Notes: a model not told the origin generated them from the sequence alone. Counted from the stretch's first letter, positions 1-12,604 are shown. The stretch is DNA of 64,000 nt from Paragorgia papillata (GCA_035771165.1 JAWNZC010000348.1:4514501-4578500), one strand, 5' to 3'. Program-made: numbers and translations.

Positions 1-147
1 CACATATGAAAAGATATTTACATAAAAGTACAGAACGTACAGTAACATGAACTAGATAATACCATACAAACTATGGTTAAAAGTGTAAAGGGTATATTAA
101 TGTGAGTTAAATAATATAGCTAGGAGTACAGTGTATGGTAATATGGG

Positions 148-1057
148 TTAGACAATATAATGACTATCATATAATGAAAGAATATCATGAAAATATTTTG
201 ATATTATTTTCATGATAGACTTATCGTGTACATTTATTATATATAGAAAGAAATCCTTTGTGTCAAGTAAACGGAAAGACGCGTTGACACTGTATATATT
301 ATTTATAAAAGTATTTCGAAGCTCTACAAACTTTTTGTTGGAGCAGGACATTAAATAGTGAAATTCATCACCGATTTCATTCGAGTGACATAAAGTACAC
401 TTTCGTTCCTCGTAAGGGGTTTTGTTATATCGGCCAGATTCAACTGGTAGTTTATGTGCGGATATTCTCACTTTTGTTACTGCCTGGCGGTGTTTAACAT
501 TACAAATTTCGTGAAGGTATTCTTCAAAGCCAAAATTATTCTTAACTTGTACGAGAGTTCTCAGTTTACCATTAGAACGACTTTGTTGAATCTGACCTTT
601 CCAGAAATCAGTAAAGTAAATGAATAATTTATTTTTTATATATTTACCTAAATTGTTTAAACTTTCAAGTGGAAGAGAAATAACGTCTAGTGATCTCAAA
701 TCACATAATTTTAAAACATAGTTTGTGAAAATAACGGCCTGGGAATTAGTTCGAATATTAAAACTTGTTGCCTTTCCCACAAGAGTGTCTATACAATCTG
801 GGATTTTAATTCGTATCCAATACTTTGTCACTAGAGTAGAGATCTGTAACTATCAAAGGGACTCTACCTAGTTCGCCATAGACAGCTAAATTTGTGCTTT
901 TAGAGTGGACTCCAAGAATACGTTTAAAATATTTCAACTGTAATGATTCCAGTTTATTTACTATACTGAAAAATTTCTTTTGAAAAAATTCAAATGAAGA
1001 GATTTTTCCCAATATATACATATGTAGCGGAAATATTCTTGTTTTTATATAAGTCAC
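148..1057 (-). mobile_element. 3' fragment of a non-LTR retrotransposon (LINE), frameshifted
   Basis: Two minus-strand reading frames meet near 806-850. The upstream one (1057-806) ends with HSKSTNLAVYGELGRVPLIV. The downstream one (831-148) contains KVRISAHKLPVESGRYNKTP, EERKCTLCHSNEIGDEFHYL and MSC. The RISxHxLxxExGRY then CxxC then DExHxLxxC pattern is the usual C-terminus of LINE reverse transcriptase polyproteins in invertebrates, beyond the polymerase domain. No polymerase YxDD motif lies in the window, and the two frames need a shift to be joined, so this is a 5'-truncated, inactive copy. Confidence 0.8.
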
Positions 1058-1854
1058 AAGTTATAATTCCATTGTAAACGGAGACATGCATACATGCATG
1101 TTGTCAAAAACTTACTAGTTAAGCTAATCGCTTGTGATGTTCCGATGTACGTCAATAGAGTTTTATACCATGCCGGTAATTTTCAAGAACTTGGGTAAGT
1201 CATCAGACGATTCATAGGTACAGTAGGTCTACATACGCGGAAAGGTATATTATTTTAGGCGGTAAAATGGCATAAAGTATACTGAAAGTAGAGCGTTACG
1301 CACAGCCAGTGTTGTGTTTACACTGACCCATAAACATAATATACTAACCTATTAGAGAATTCCGAAAGATGCATAATGAACTGCATGCCGAGATTTTAGA
1401 AAACGAAAGGCAAAGCCCTTCGTCAGTGAGTGAAAGAATGAATTGTGATGAAGAGCTTTGGATCTAAACTAAAGTGAAACGTCAGTATTTCGTTCTCTAA
1501 AATCGTTTCGTTATCTCTCTCCACGGTTCACCGCCTTTAAAAATCTTTCAAATATGGACACAAAGCTGTCCCAGCCAACATGCCATCAGTTATCAGTGTA
1601 GTCGTGTTAAAAGTTAAACGCATGCAATATGGGCATTAATAATCTCAGGTATATCAATTAACTCCTTCCGTCTAAACACCAGACAATTTATTCTTTCGGA
1701 CGATAAGTAGTTAACCAGCTATGTTAGTTACTCTCTCGTCCGATGGATTTTCTATTTTACTGTGACTATAGCGCCACGCGATATTATGAACAAAGACTGA
1801 GGAGTTAAAGTATTCCATTTGCACAGCAGATACACAAGAAACATTCCAAACTAA
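1058..1854. other. No gene seen
   Basis: AT-rich unique-looking sequence upstream of the LINE fragment. No supported exon, RNA or clear terminal repeat was found. Confidence 0.5.
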
Positions 1855-2020
1855 AATTATACACTATACGCTATAAACCAGACATTACATGCGCCATACA
1901 CTGGCACCATATGCGATATATAGACTATATGCGCTATACTATAACACGTTATATACGCCCCAAACGCCATACGCACTATAAGCTAAACGTTATACGCCAA
2001 ATACTATACACTATACCTTA
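1855..2020. repeat. Degenerate short tandem repeat (CGCTATA/ACACTATA-like)
   Basis: Imperfect 8-20 bp units built from ACGC, CTATA and ACTATACAC recur about a dozen times (for example tacgctataaac, tatgcgctata, acgccatacgcac). It looks like an old decayed microsatellite. Confidence 0.55.
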
Positions 2021-3827
2021 ATCCCTATTTGTAAAAGTCGTTCTTCACAAATTCCAAGACTGGTCGCCACGCACAAACTCAAAGGGAATACTTCAAGGTC
2101 CACCAACTAAAATTCGGCTGTGCCGGCGGTACGAAAATGAATCAAGCTGCCTTAAAAAAAAGAAGACAATGAAACAAATGGTTAATCATAACTTTCTTTC
2201 AATAATATAACCACACGCAGGTATTTAATAGCGCTTGCTTAATAGCTAATTAAGCAGTCCAATAGTTTAGGCTTCCCTAATACACTTTGACATGCAGTTG
2301 AGTGTAATTTTTGTCGCCTTCCCATTTACTTTGAACGCATATCATTTGGCAAAGAAACATATTTTTATAATCCGCAAAGAAAGAGTTGGTTGTACTTAAG
2401 GGGACGGGCAAACGAAAGATACTGACTGATTTACAAGTGCGCCTATATATTTACGCTACAAAGCAGGCAAAGTATAAGGCAGTCTAAAGAGTTCGGTTGT
2501 GTAATTATTCAAATACAGTAAAATAAACAAAAAATGAAACTGGCTAAATGCGATGGATAATTTTTAACATGCTGCGACAACATTTCGTTAAAATCGTTTA
2601 CAAATGACAGGCGAAACAACACGCTGATCTATGTTTATATTGCGCCAATTTATTGCGTTAAAAGTCGCAAATAAAAAACGTCTCAAGCAACATCAGCTTA
2701 AACGTAAATAGAACAAACAAATGACTCGAGTTAAAGAAGAGTTAAACAAGATGTAACTAAAACATGCATTATTCCACGTGGATCGGAGTCTTATAGAGAC
2801 GTGGATCTTATACGTCAGTCAATAGTTTAAACGAGTATGAAGTAAGAAAGTGTTTGATATTTTTGAAAGTTTTGAATATTACAGTTATACTTTTCATTGT
2901 TCGACTAAAGATTTGCCTTAAAGTTGTTTATATTTCTTAAAAGATGTCTTACCGCTAAGTGCTCAACCATGAAATATCTCCCGTGTTCTTGTTCTGGGAG
3001 TGCTTGACAATGACAATGTGTTCTGTATAATTTGCGTAACATGACACACGTTGGAACTCACAACCCCAAAATAGAGTATGAAACGGATACAAGATGAGGT
3101 GTCCAATTTCTCCGCTCCTGATAATCAATATTGGATATTTTGTTGCGTTTTTACACAGTCAAAACCTGCATTAACTCTCAGTTGTCCAAATTGGTCTTTG
3201 GTATTTGGTTCCGGCTATTAACGCCAGATGATTTTACCTTTAGGGAAACCCTGGTTAGGATAGGAATGAGTAAACAGGCGGTTGGGGATTATGCTAAAGT
3301 CCCGAAATGAATAATACCCCTTTTCCAGCTTGGCGGTCTTAATTCGTCAAATAGTGCAGTTATCCATTATTACCATGGCAATAATAATTAATTGCTTCAC
3401 AGAACACATTCTGACAAAACAAGTCAAAATATTCTAAAAAACATGTTTGCTAACGTTCCGTTGCATCTCGCTCGCAACATCATTTTTTTTTAGATAATAG
3501 GTTGTTCAACTCTATCAAATGTCTTTCTATGCCAAGTTTTAATCATTAAAATTCACTGAAGGAAACATCTCATGAACGTAATATAAAAATAGGATCCCAG
3601 CTCAAAACTTTTAAATGAAGAGCCATAACACAAGACTAAACAATATAAATCGACTTTACTGATCTCATAATTTTAATGTGATCCGATAATTCATAGAAGA
3701 AGAAAAAATTAAGTTAAAAGAAATTAACATTTAATCACTGTAAATCGGATATTTCCTCAGCTTAAACGGCTTAAATCTTTAAGATTTAAGTATAAAATAT
3801 CGAAAACAACCTCGGTCTACCATCTGA
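2021..3827. other. No gene seen; one decayed dispersed repeat
   Basis: Nothing coding was found. Around 3170-3250 the words taacgccagatgatttta and agggaaaccctgg match a family also seen at 34844-34922, 39330-39425, 43245-43340 and 58090-58210. Confidence 0.45.
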
Positions 3828-3899
3828 GTTCCAGTGGCTCAATGGTGAGAGCGTCCGGCTGGCATTCGGAAGGTTGTGGGTTCGAGTCCCGTCTGGAGC
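3828..3899 (+). tRNA. tRNA-like sequence, apparent anticodon GGC, probably repeat-borne
   Basis: Seventy-two bases fold as a cloverleaf. The 7-bp acceptor pairs GTTCCAG with CTGGAGC. The D arm GCTC/GAGC has GG in the loop. The anticodon arm TCCGG/TCGGA has loop CTGGCAT with T33 and GGC. The T arm has loop TTCGAGT. The T stem is weak (two G-T pairs). A-box and B-box sequences are present. Related sequence, including the 3' flank (tctggagctca..agttttct), recurs at 21811-22454, so it is more likely a tRNA-derived repeat head than a working tRNA-Ala gene. Confidence 0.5.
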
Positions 3900-5794
3900 T
3901 CAGAGTTTTCTCTGAGCCGTTAACTTACAACAGCTAATTGTACAGCAAAAAGTGAAACATACGAAAAAAAATCTTTAAGATTGTTGATAAACCTGAACAA
4001 TTAAATGTGTGAACGTTCGGCTCGAGTTTGTCCATCAGATAAAGATTGACTGTTCATGTTTTATTTATCATTTAAAAGTTTAAAAACATGTGTATACTAT
4101 TAACTATAGAACGTTTGCTGTCGTGACAAAACAACTCGATCGACAAGATCGGTATTTACGGGCGTTTAATAAAACACGGAATACCGGAACAGCAGAACAC
4201 GGAACACCGGAACGGCAAAAAAATTGAACACCTAAATAATAATAACAACTCTGATCGTGTATGTGGCGATCGAATATTGAACTGCTGGACAGAAATTAAG
4301 CTGACCCGGGCTTTGTTTGTTTCATGCATTAACTCTAACCATCATATAAATGGATGTTTGAAATGGTAAAGTCTATAAACCTTAACGAAAACATATCATT
4401 TTACCGGATTTAAAAGCTTGGCCAGGTTGATTGCGCGGGTTTTCAAAAGTCTCCGTTTTCGATTACTCATCACGATCAACTCATTTGATTGTCAATTTTT
4501 TTTTAGAAATTTGAATGCAAATTTCTAATAAACAGTATTTCTAATTTTTTTTAACACTAAATTTCTAATAAACACTAAATTTGAATGCAAATTTATAATA
4601 ATAAACACAAATTTCTGCTGTGGTTTAAATTCATGTGCTCCATTGATGCTACTGGCACTGATAAAAGACGTTTGCAAGGCTTTCAGCGTGCGCAATAAAT
4701 AAACATGGCCAAGCAAATGCGGTAAAATGATACGTTCCTGTCCTTCTTTACGCATGTGCGGGCGGATGCCTTACTAATTCCCAGTAGATTTTGAGTGAGT
4801 CCGAGTCCCGGTCCGGGTTTCGTAGTATACCGCGAGATGGTCACGGACACCTCTCTAACTCTGTTAGACATAAACTGGCGTAAAAGTAAAAGGATATCAA
4901 TTCTCTGTAGTGGACAATTAAAAAGTTGACAGTCAATGACAGGTGATCTAATAGGTGTGTCTCCACCAAAATATGCCACCACGGCCCCCACCTCCCAGAC
5001 ACAGGGACAGACTTTTGGCGTAGGCGTATTCGAATGTGGCGTACTTTGTAGTTGGATGGACTGATTCGTCAATCAGAAGGATATTAAGAGTGTATTTTGC
5101 CAACTCCCCACCAAATTTTAGGTCTGTTTTAGCCCAATCTTAGGAGATATTGGGGAGGCTTATTAGCCTCTTGCAAGAAATATGGGGGGGGGGCTATAGC
5201 CTTGGAGTTGAGCCCCCCTGTTCCGCCACCCACAAATAAACCAATTTTGACTGATAAACAATATTCTGAACACTACTCAATTTCTAAGAAATGAGTTTGA
5301 AATTTCTATGAAGAGATATAGTTGATGAGGGAGAAGTCCAACTCAAAACGAATTGAAAGTGAATAACCTAATTATTGTTTTATCAGAAACTACTGTATAA
5401 CTAGCTTGTGTACCTTAGCTTTTCAGAATTATTTTAAAAAATGAAGCATACTGGTAGCTATTGTTGAAGATGAAACAAATCTTCAACTTCTTAAGCTCCA
5501 CACGGATCTTGGTACTCAATTTCCTACTCATTATCTAACGACAAATAGATAGCTAATCAGATTGTAACTTTTGCAATAGAGTATACTACACTGGTCAGTT
5601 TCTACTACGAGCAGTTAGAACATGGTTACAATCATAGCCAATCAGAACTCTTGTAAATTATGCTCAATATATTCCATGAACCTTCTGATCAAGTACTGCA
5701 AGATAGTAAGTTTATGCATCTATATGTACACTGTACAGCATACTAATCAACACTTCCAAACAAAGAAATATGCTATCTAGAATACTGTATGTAT
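3900..5794. other. No gene seen; A/T-rich repeats
   Basis: 4500-4620 repeats the phrase aatttgaatgcaaattt(c)taataa several times. 5100-5230 carries a G-run flanked by cattctgag-like low-complexity sequence. The 129-residue open frame at 5072-4683 (minus) shows no domain or splice support. Confidence 0.45.
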
Positions 5795-5802
5795 ACTGTA
5801 TG

Positions 5803-6442
5803 CAGGGGCGTTGTGGCTGGGGGGGGGGGGGGAGGGGGCCCTGTTTTCTTTTGCGTCTTTTGTTTACCATGTCCAAAATTCCGATAAAACCGCAACGTTT
5901 ACATTTTCGACACTTTCCAATATTAGGGGATATTGGAAAGTGTCGGGAATGTAAACGTTGTGGTTTTGTTGGAATGTTGGACACGGTAAACAAAAGACGC
6001 AAAAGAAAACAATGATGTGGATGTTTTATTCATATGCTTGTTCTTTTTATTGAATATTTTGCAGTTAAATATTATTTTGACTAATACAACAATAATTCAT
6101 CGGGAAACAGTGCGACTTGCAGTGCCTATAGAAGCGCTTTATATTCCGTGTGCGAGTTCTCTCGTTCGTTTGTTCGTGTGGAGTCAATAGGCACGTACAG
6201 CAACGCTGTGTAGGACAAGGTCTGATATCTATGTTAGGCGTAAACTTGCGCGCGCTAATTTTTTTTTTGGCTTGTGACCGCAGAGTTGTGAATTTCAATG
6301 CATGTATCCTTCTAAAGCTCTGTGATAACAGTTTTTCTTTGAAACGATACTACTGTATTACTATTAAATTTATTATATGTTTGTCGGGAAAATTGTGCTC
6401 TTGGCCATGCACCCATAAAATCTCAGAGCCACAACGCCCCTG
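5803..6442. mobile_element. Non-autonomous hAT-type element, 640 bp, exact 8-bp duplication
   Basis: The ends are CAGGGGCGTTGTGGCT and its inverted copy AGCCACAACGCCCCTG. The 8-bp sequence ACTGTATG flanks both sides exactly (5795-5802 and 6443-6450). CAG-type ends plus 8-bp duplications are the hAT hallmark. Inside, 5830-6013 is a near-perfect 180-bp palindrome (cttttgcgtcttttgtttac and its complement). No transposase is encoded. Confidence 0.88.
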
Positions 6443-6931
6443 ACTGTATGTAGTATGCTATGAATTTTGAAGTCTCTAATTTGATGTCTTTGTTCTAACT
6501 AAAGTTTGTTCTATGGGATACATAATCAAATCAGATAGAAGCTGGCAACTCAGGGCCTTCCTCCTCACCCTAATGTAGCCTACTGCTCAGGGTTGAGGTT
6601 AGAAGGGATGAATCATTAAAGAGACCTACTACTCTATCCAGTTTTTTTCACAGCTTTTCCAAAATATGTCAGCAAATTTGATTTTCCAAATTTGTCAGAG
6701 CTTCAATGAGTCTCAAGATTTTAGCAATCTTCTAAAAACCCTAACCCTAGTCAAAAATCTGGTTTACTTCCTAGCTTTTTGGAAAAACATATTTGACGAC
6801 ATCTTTTGGAAAAGCTGCAAAAGGACTGAACAGGTCCCATTGACCAAGTTATCCTTTTTAACCTTAACTACCCTTCAGGGCCTATAAATTCTAAGGACTT
6901 CTTTAACCCTTACATAAGGAGGTGCAGCTGA

Positions 6932-7536
6932 CAGTAGTGGATTAGCCTAGGGCCAACTGGGGGTGCATGCCCCAGGGCCCCAAGAGGGGCCACTCAAATT
7001 TGGAATGCCAAAAAGATACCACAAATGCAATGGAATATGATATTTAGGAAAGGCAAGAAACCATTTTATAGAAAATTAGGAATCTTGAAATACATGTATA
7101 TTACAGAATCTGTATACAACAGTCTGAATTTAACTTTACAAAATAAACAACAAAACTATTTTGTGAAAATTAAGAAATAGAAAATGGCTGCCCATGTTTA
7201 TATAACCTGATGGAAACACAAGTGTGAGTTGGGAGAATTTGAAAGTTTAAGTGAACCCGAGCTGTATTATGAAATAAGGCTAAGAAAACAACCATGTTTG
7301 TATAGCCTGATATAAACATGGTAACTGTAGACCAATCACAGCATGCGTAAGATGCAACCTATTTTATAATACACCATAGGGGTGTAGTTGATATCCATAT
7401 TTAGCAATAATTAGTGATAACAACTCCCGTGCTTTGGGGACTGAGGTGCAATATTCTGCCAAATGCTTCAGGTGTTTGGGGCCCAGCCCACCTTTAAATT
7501 TCTCCCAGGGCTCCAAGGCTCGTTAATCCACCCCTG
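6932..7536. mobile_element. hAT-like TIR element, about 605 bp
   Basis: The ends are CAGTAGTGGATTAGCC and, inverted, GGCTCGTTAATCCACCCCTG. The flanks gcagctga and tagctacg match only partly, so the duplication has decayed or boundaries are off by a few bases. No ORF. Confidence 0.6.
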
Positions 7537-7740
7537 TAGCTACGTTTAAAGTATTAATTATTTCACCAAGCATCATTTATGTATTATAATATACTCTATT
7601 TTTCCACTGCCCATAAAAACAAGGGCAAGTTGTCTACATGTAATTTGTTTTAGTATATAGATTTTCTAATACAAGTTCATTAAATTTTTTACTATAACTC
7701 AGTCTTTGATGCCTATAAGTACTGTATAATACATCTCTTA

Positions 7741-8066
7741 CAGTCAAACTGGATGTTCTTTATCACACGACCTTGCGATATTTACAGCAACATTGCAATG
7801 TTGAGTTGCAAACGGTACACAGCGATTTCTTGGCAAGTTGCTAAACATTTGCATTTTAAATATCAAACTTCACATATGAAGTTCTATTGAAAGTCAGAAG
7901 AATTAACTCTAAGTGAACAGTTCATGTTATAATGTGAAATTCGATATTCAAAATGCAAATTTTTAGCAACTTGCCAAGAAATCGCCGTGTACCATTTGCA
8001 AGTCAACATTGCAATGTTGCTGTCAATATTGCAAGGTTGTGTGGGAAGAAACATCTGGTTTGACTG
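7741..8066. mobile_element. TA-flanked MITE (pogo/Tigger-like ends)
   Basis: The inverted ends are CAGTCAAACTGGATGTT / AACATCTGGTTTGACTG in opposite orientation, with TA on both sides. The inner arms extend the pairing (gcaacattgcaatgtt, cgatttcttggcaag). Confidence 0.72.
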
Positions 8067-8068
8067 TA

Positions 8069-9578
8069 AAGGCCATGAACAAATGTAGAAGACAGTGATT
8101 TGGCCCATTTCAGACATTTCCTGTAGTCCCATACTGCAATATTGAAAGAAATCAAAACTAGTCAAGTGAAACTTCCTTGCATATAATTTAAAATATTAAA
8201 GCTTGTGGCTGTCCATCAGTGGCATAGCCAGGGGGGGAATGGTCTTCAAGACCATTCTCGTAAAAAGTTTAAATACGTGGAGAAACTTGTATCGGGGGAG
8301 CAGGCATGTATATGGCATAAATTACAATACTAAGAAGGGTCTAAACAAAATGCCTCCAACTTGTTTTTACATTTACGACTTGTAAATAAATAAATCTAAA
8401 GATAATCTGATATGTATCATTCTATGTTCTGGTTTAATTTCAACAAAATTATGTAATTAATGGCTTTCAGATTACTCTTAAATACTTGCCCTAGAACACA
8501 AAAATTTTCCAGGGGGGCATGCACCCAGACCCCCCTAGGAGATCTAGGTTCTCGCACCCCCACCCCCAACCCAAGACTCCTGTCCATGCATGTAGAAATT
8601 TTAAGTTTTAAATCAATAATATTTCCATTGATTCAATATTTAATGATACCAATATAGACTTTATTATAGTTTTCACCACAAAATGACAAAATATACATAT
8701 TTATGAGTTGGGAATTTATTTGTTAAATATTTATATACATTAAAAAGGTAATCTGAAATATGCAACGCAAGTACGCAACCCCCATACTGGAAAGTTCGTT
8801 ATTCGTCCGCTGGATATTTACGCCAGTAATTTCTTCTCAAATTTTTGCACGCCAGTCGGGGGGGGAGGTTGGTTCACCTTCGGTGCGCCATGGAAATTCA
8901 TGCCTACAACGTGGTGCGACATAACGCAATGCAAATGCTGCGCAATAAAAGTAATATCAAATGTAATGTCATTTTAATCTGATTTCACATCAACAATCCG
9001 TTTCCTCTATTTTGGCAGTTGAATACAACTCTTCTTACTTCTGTGGAGAGATTCTTTTACCACGGTGTTCACATGAGTAATGGGGCATGCCCCCCCAGAA
9101 ATTTTTGAAAACTAGAGTCTCGGAAATGCCATTTCCTGCATTTTGGGGGAAGAATTTACAGAATTCTGAAGGTCAGAAAACTCTCAAAAGACAACACTTT
9201 GTTTGTTTGTTGCCATTAATAGATTGAGATTTATATATAAGAGCAAACCAGAACAAACGCCAAACACAACATATTCTCAACAGTAACAGTACTCATTTCT
9301 GGTATGCTCCCTTGCTTTGTATTGTTGATATAATGTTCAAGTACAGACTGCTGCGTGCGCTAGAGTGACTGATTGAACAATTTTTCTGTCTATCTCAATG
9401 TTGTATTTGCGATGTTAAACTATGCCTGTGTCAGTGTTATTAATACCTCTGTGGGTGGACCTCAATGTAAAATGCTGCAATAAAAACTACTAAAAACAAG
9501 CTTCATTTTGCTAATAGAAAATGACTTTCTCAAAAAAGGTTTGGAGAGTTCAATTTCTGATGTGTCTAGGGTCATCAG
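8069..9578. other. No gene seen; possible TE ends
   Basis: cagtggcatagccagggggg at 8218 resembles one hAT-type terminus, with no confident partner. The segment ccatactggaaagttcgt at 8783 has an inverted partner near 10247-10268. These may bound a 1.5-kb element later invaded at 9588-9987. Confidence 0.35.
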
Positions 9579-9587
9579 GGTTTATTT

Positions 9588-9769
9588 TAGCCTGGTACCC
9601 TGGCCCAATCAAAGAATATGGGCCAGGTAACCACTAAAAACTTCTGCTTTCCTATTGGATGAAATTTTCGCGCGTTTGTATTGGCTATGAGTAAAACTGC
9701 AATCGTCATAAGTGGATTTAGCCCTGATGACGCGAGAATGAGATTAGTGGTTACCTGGGTACCAGGCTA
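9588..9769 (+). mobile_element. Mutator-type MITE, family TAGCCTGGTACC, copy 1
   Basis: The ends are TAGCCTGGTACC and GGTACCAGGCTA. The 9-bp flank GGTTTATTT is exact at 9579-9587 and 9770-9778. The interior carries ggcccaat..attgggcc-type arms, gacttctgctttcctattgg and gacgcgagaatg segments shared with the other copies. Nine-bp duplications are typical of Mutator-like elements. Confidence 0.85.
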
Positions 9770-9778
9770 GGTTTATTT

Positions 9779-9987
9779 TAACCTGGTACCCTAGCCCAAT
9801 TTCAAAAGAAATATGGGCCAGGTAACCACTAATCTCATTCTCGCGTCATCAGGGCTAAATCCACTTATGACGATTGCAGTTTTACTCATAACCACTAAAA
9901 ACGCGCGAAATTTTAACCAATAGGAAAGCAGAAGTTTTTAGTGGTTACCTGGCCCATATTCTTTGATTGGGCCAGGGTACCAGGCTA
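9779..9987 (-). mobile_element. Mutator-type MITE, family TAGCCTGGTACC, copy 2 (inverted)
   Basis: This is the same family in opposite orientation, directly after copy 1. It shares GGTTTATTT at 9770-9778 as left flank and has the same 9 bp again at 9988-9996. The left end reads TAACCTGGTACC, one base off. Confidence 0.85.
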
Positions 9988-10287
9988 GGTTTATTTATGA
10001 TCAAACGTTAGTCCCTCATTGTCCCGCATAATCCTCGATGTCCTATGTTTTTGTCAAATAATGTATCATTTTGTTTACTTCAAAGTTTTCATGCCAGATT
10101 TAGTACACCGAACTGACAGAAAGTACGCCACACTGATACGCTTCACGCCATTTACACCACGCCAACAGTTTATACCGAAAATTAGATTACTCTTACGCCA
10201 AATTTGGCGTAATCCACAAAACTCTACGCCGGATATATCCGGCGTAACGTACGAACTTTCCAGTATGGCGCACCCCCCGTCAGTCGT

Positions 10288-10579
10288 ATAGTCCGTTCTG
10301 CGCAAATGTTTACGTCTTTATTTACAAAAAAATACTAATACCTTATTCAAGATTGTAAGCTTTTCTTGGTTCCCATTCATTACTTGTACCCAAACCAAAA
10401 CATTTTCAGGAGAAATAGAAGAAATCCGAGGACCTCGCCGAATCGCTTGGTTTTCTGCCATGTTGTTCCTTTCGGTTTACTTTGAGCTGAGTACTTCATG
10501 TAATTATCTACGATTGTCATGTTTTGGGGACCACATTGCGGTCATGCGCAGAACGGACTACGTCACCTTCACTAAATCA
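10288..10579. mobile_element. MITE family AGTCCGTTCTGCG, copy 1 (left end damaged)
   Basis: The inverted segments are AGTCCGTTCTGCGCA and TGCGCAGAACGGACT, and the interior is about 85-90 percent like the copies at 12763 and 17481 by eye. The outer left AGGTG end is missing. Confidence 0.75.
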
Positions 10580-10690
10580 TTTTCACATTTTGTAGCTGTT
10601 TTTGTTTTCTGTAAAACTATTGCTTCGCAGACAAAATGCTCAATTCAGTTGTAATTGGTCACTTTAAAAGGAATATTTTAAATATTTACT

Positions 10691-10966
10691 GTCGTGGCAA
10701 TAGAAGCGTTCCTAAAATATTGTTGCAATACATTGGCTTGCTCAAGTTGAACAATTCATTTCATAAGATTCATTGACAACTTCCTGTTTTGAATTATCTT
10801 TTGAATTTGATTGGTGTTTGGCAAATAATCCTGTTTTTTATTGGTTGTTTAAAACCCAGAAACCAAAACAGGAAGTTAGCAATAATTTTCATCAAATGAA
10901 TTGATCAACTTGAGGAATATATTGCAACGATATTTGAGGAACGCTTCTATTGCCATTTGCCACGAC
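10691..10966. mobile_element. MITE family GTCGTGGCAATAGAAGCG
   Basis: The left end is GTCGTGGCAATAGAAGCG. The right end inverted reads GTCGTGGC, then AAATG, then GCAATAGAAGCG, showing a short insertion in the right end. The 14-bp sequence aaaaggaatatttt flanks at 10666-10679 and 10970-10983. A decayed relative is at 21366-21575. Confidence 0.7.
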
Positions 10967-10983
10967 AACAAAAGGAATATTTT

Positions 10984-12450
10984 CATTGGACTATTGCAAG
11001 TCGTCGCTTGATACTTGGATTTTCTATATTTTATAACATGAAGTACCGAAACATGTTTTTTAAGCCGCTGATAAACTGCAAGTTATTCGCGGGCACTAAC
11101 AAAATTACAATTTGCAAAAAAACTTCGTCACTGTGTCACTGATGTATAAAATGTATTGAAATTGGAAAAAGTTTAACACCTATGAATCTATGATATAACA
11201 TTAACTTGATACTATTGGGTTGTGAACAGCTGGTGTGTCCTGAACAAGAGAAACTGTTTATATTGATTACATAATTATTTTCCAACTGCATATTTCACAT
11301 TTATCATCATTGTCATCATGCCTCTGAGAAGACTTTTAAGGTGTTGTTTAAAATTTTTAGATATTTTTTATTTGTGTGAAAAAAATGTGTATTATTTGTG
11401 AAGATAATATCCAGTTTCTTGTGCTTGCAATATTACAAATGCAGGAGAAGGGACAAAGAAACTGATTTCTTGTTACAGTAAATTACTACTAGATTTTTGT
11501 TGGGTCTACAGTAGGGAAATGGTCAAAATGGAGGGGGTGGCAATGGAGCTACAGTATAAAAGGTCTGTATACAGTACATACCTTATGATACCTAGAGGAG
11601 GTACCTGGCATTGCCCAGGAAAAAATAAGACACATTGTAGAGATAATTTTGATATACATGTTGCAGTGTTCTAGTCAAGACTCTCTTCTTTGAGACCATT
11701 AGTCCAAGACCGAGTCTGAAACCAAGACCAAGTGGTTTGAGATCGAGACCAAGTGGTTTGAGATTGAGACCTATAAGTCCAAGACCGAGGCCAAGACTTA
11801 CTGGTTAAGTAGAACTGAATAGCAGATCGACTTGACATATTTGAATAAATGAACATTTGCCTGTGTCAAATCATTCAATCATTCAATCACCTACAATCAC
11901 TTTGGTAGGAAACTTGTATAATTAATAAAGTGTTAACCAAAATGGTGTGAAGATGTGGAGAGCAGAGAGTTGGAGATAAGACCCTGGGTATGAGGTAGAA
12001 CCCAGTACTTTCGACATGCAATGTACCAGCAATGAAATTTGGTGCCATCCTTTATAGAGATCAGTGGTACAACAGGCTACAACTGCCACTAAGCAAAACT
12101 AGAAAATTAGAAACAACAATATATAAAAGAAAGAAAAGGTATATTTCCTGGTCTCAATGTTTGAGACCAGCAGCTAGATCTTGAGCCTCTAAGTGTCTAA
12201 GACCAAGACATGTAATGCTGAGACTGGTCTTGAGACCTACAAGTCTGGTTTGTTGAACTTAATTCTGAGGACAGACTTGACAGCTTGCTTCTGTTGTCCA
12301 GCTTATGCAGCTATTTACACTCCAAAACAAAGAAACAAATGTGGTAAATATTGGTATAACCAACCATATGTTATTTGCCCCCTCAGCCATTTGGTCAGCT
12401 ATAGGGAACAAACAAATGAATGATCAATTGTCAGATATACTGTAATATTA
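10984..12450. other. No gene seen; low-complexity gaccaagac repeats
   Basis: 11680-11800 and 12155-12250 both contain short words gagaccaag/gtctgag, possibly two ends of one decayed TIR element of about 580 bp. No coding exon was found. Confidence 0.4.
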
Positions 12451-12470
12451 ATATATATATATATATATAT
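12451..12470. repeat. (AT)n microsatellite
   Basis: Ten AT units are uninterrupted. Confidence 0.9.
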
Positions 12471-12604
12471 TTATTATATAGATGCGAGTGTTTTACTAGG
12501 AAATATACAGTGTCGTATTTTCCATATCCTCACTAGTGAAGATATCGATGACATCATTTAGAATTTTACCACTTTTTGCATTGAATCTATATAATAAAAA
12601 GAAC

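Noticed and set aside
4683..5072. 129-residue minus-strand frame
   Set aside because: No homology recognised; it crosses low-complexity sequence and has no supporting signals.
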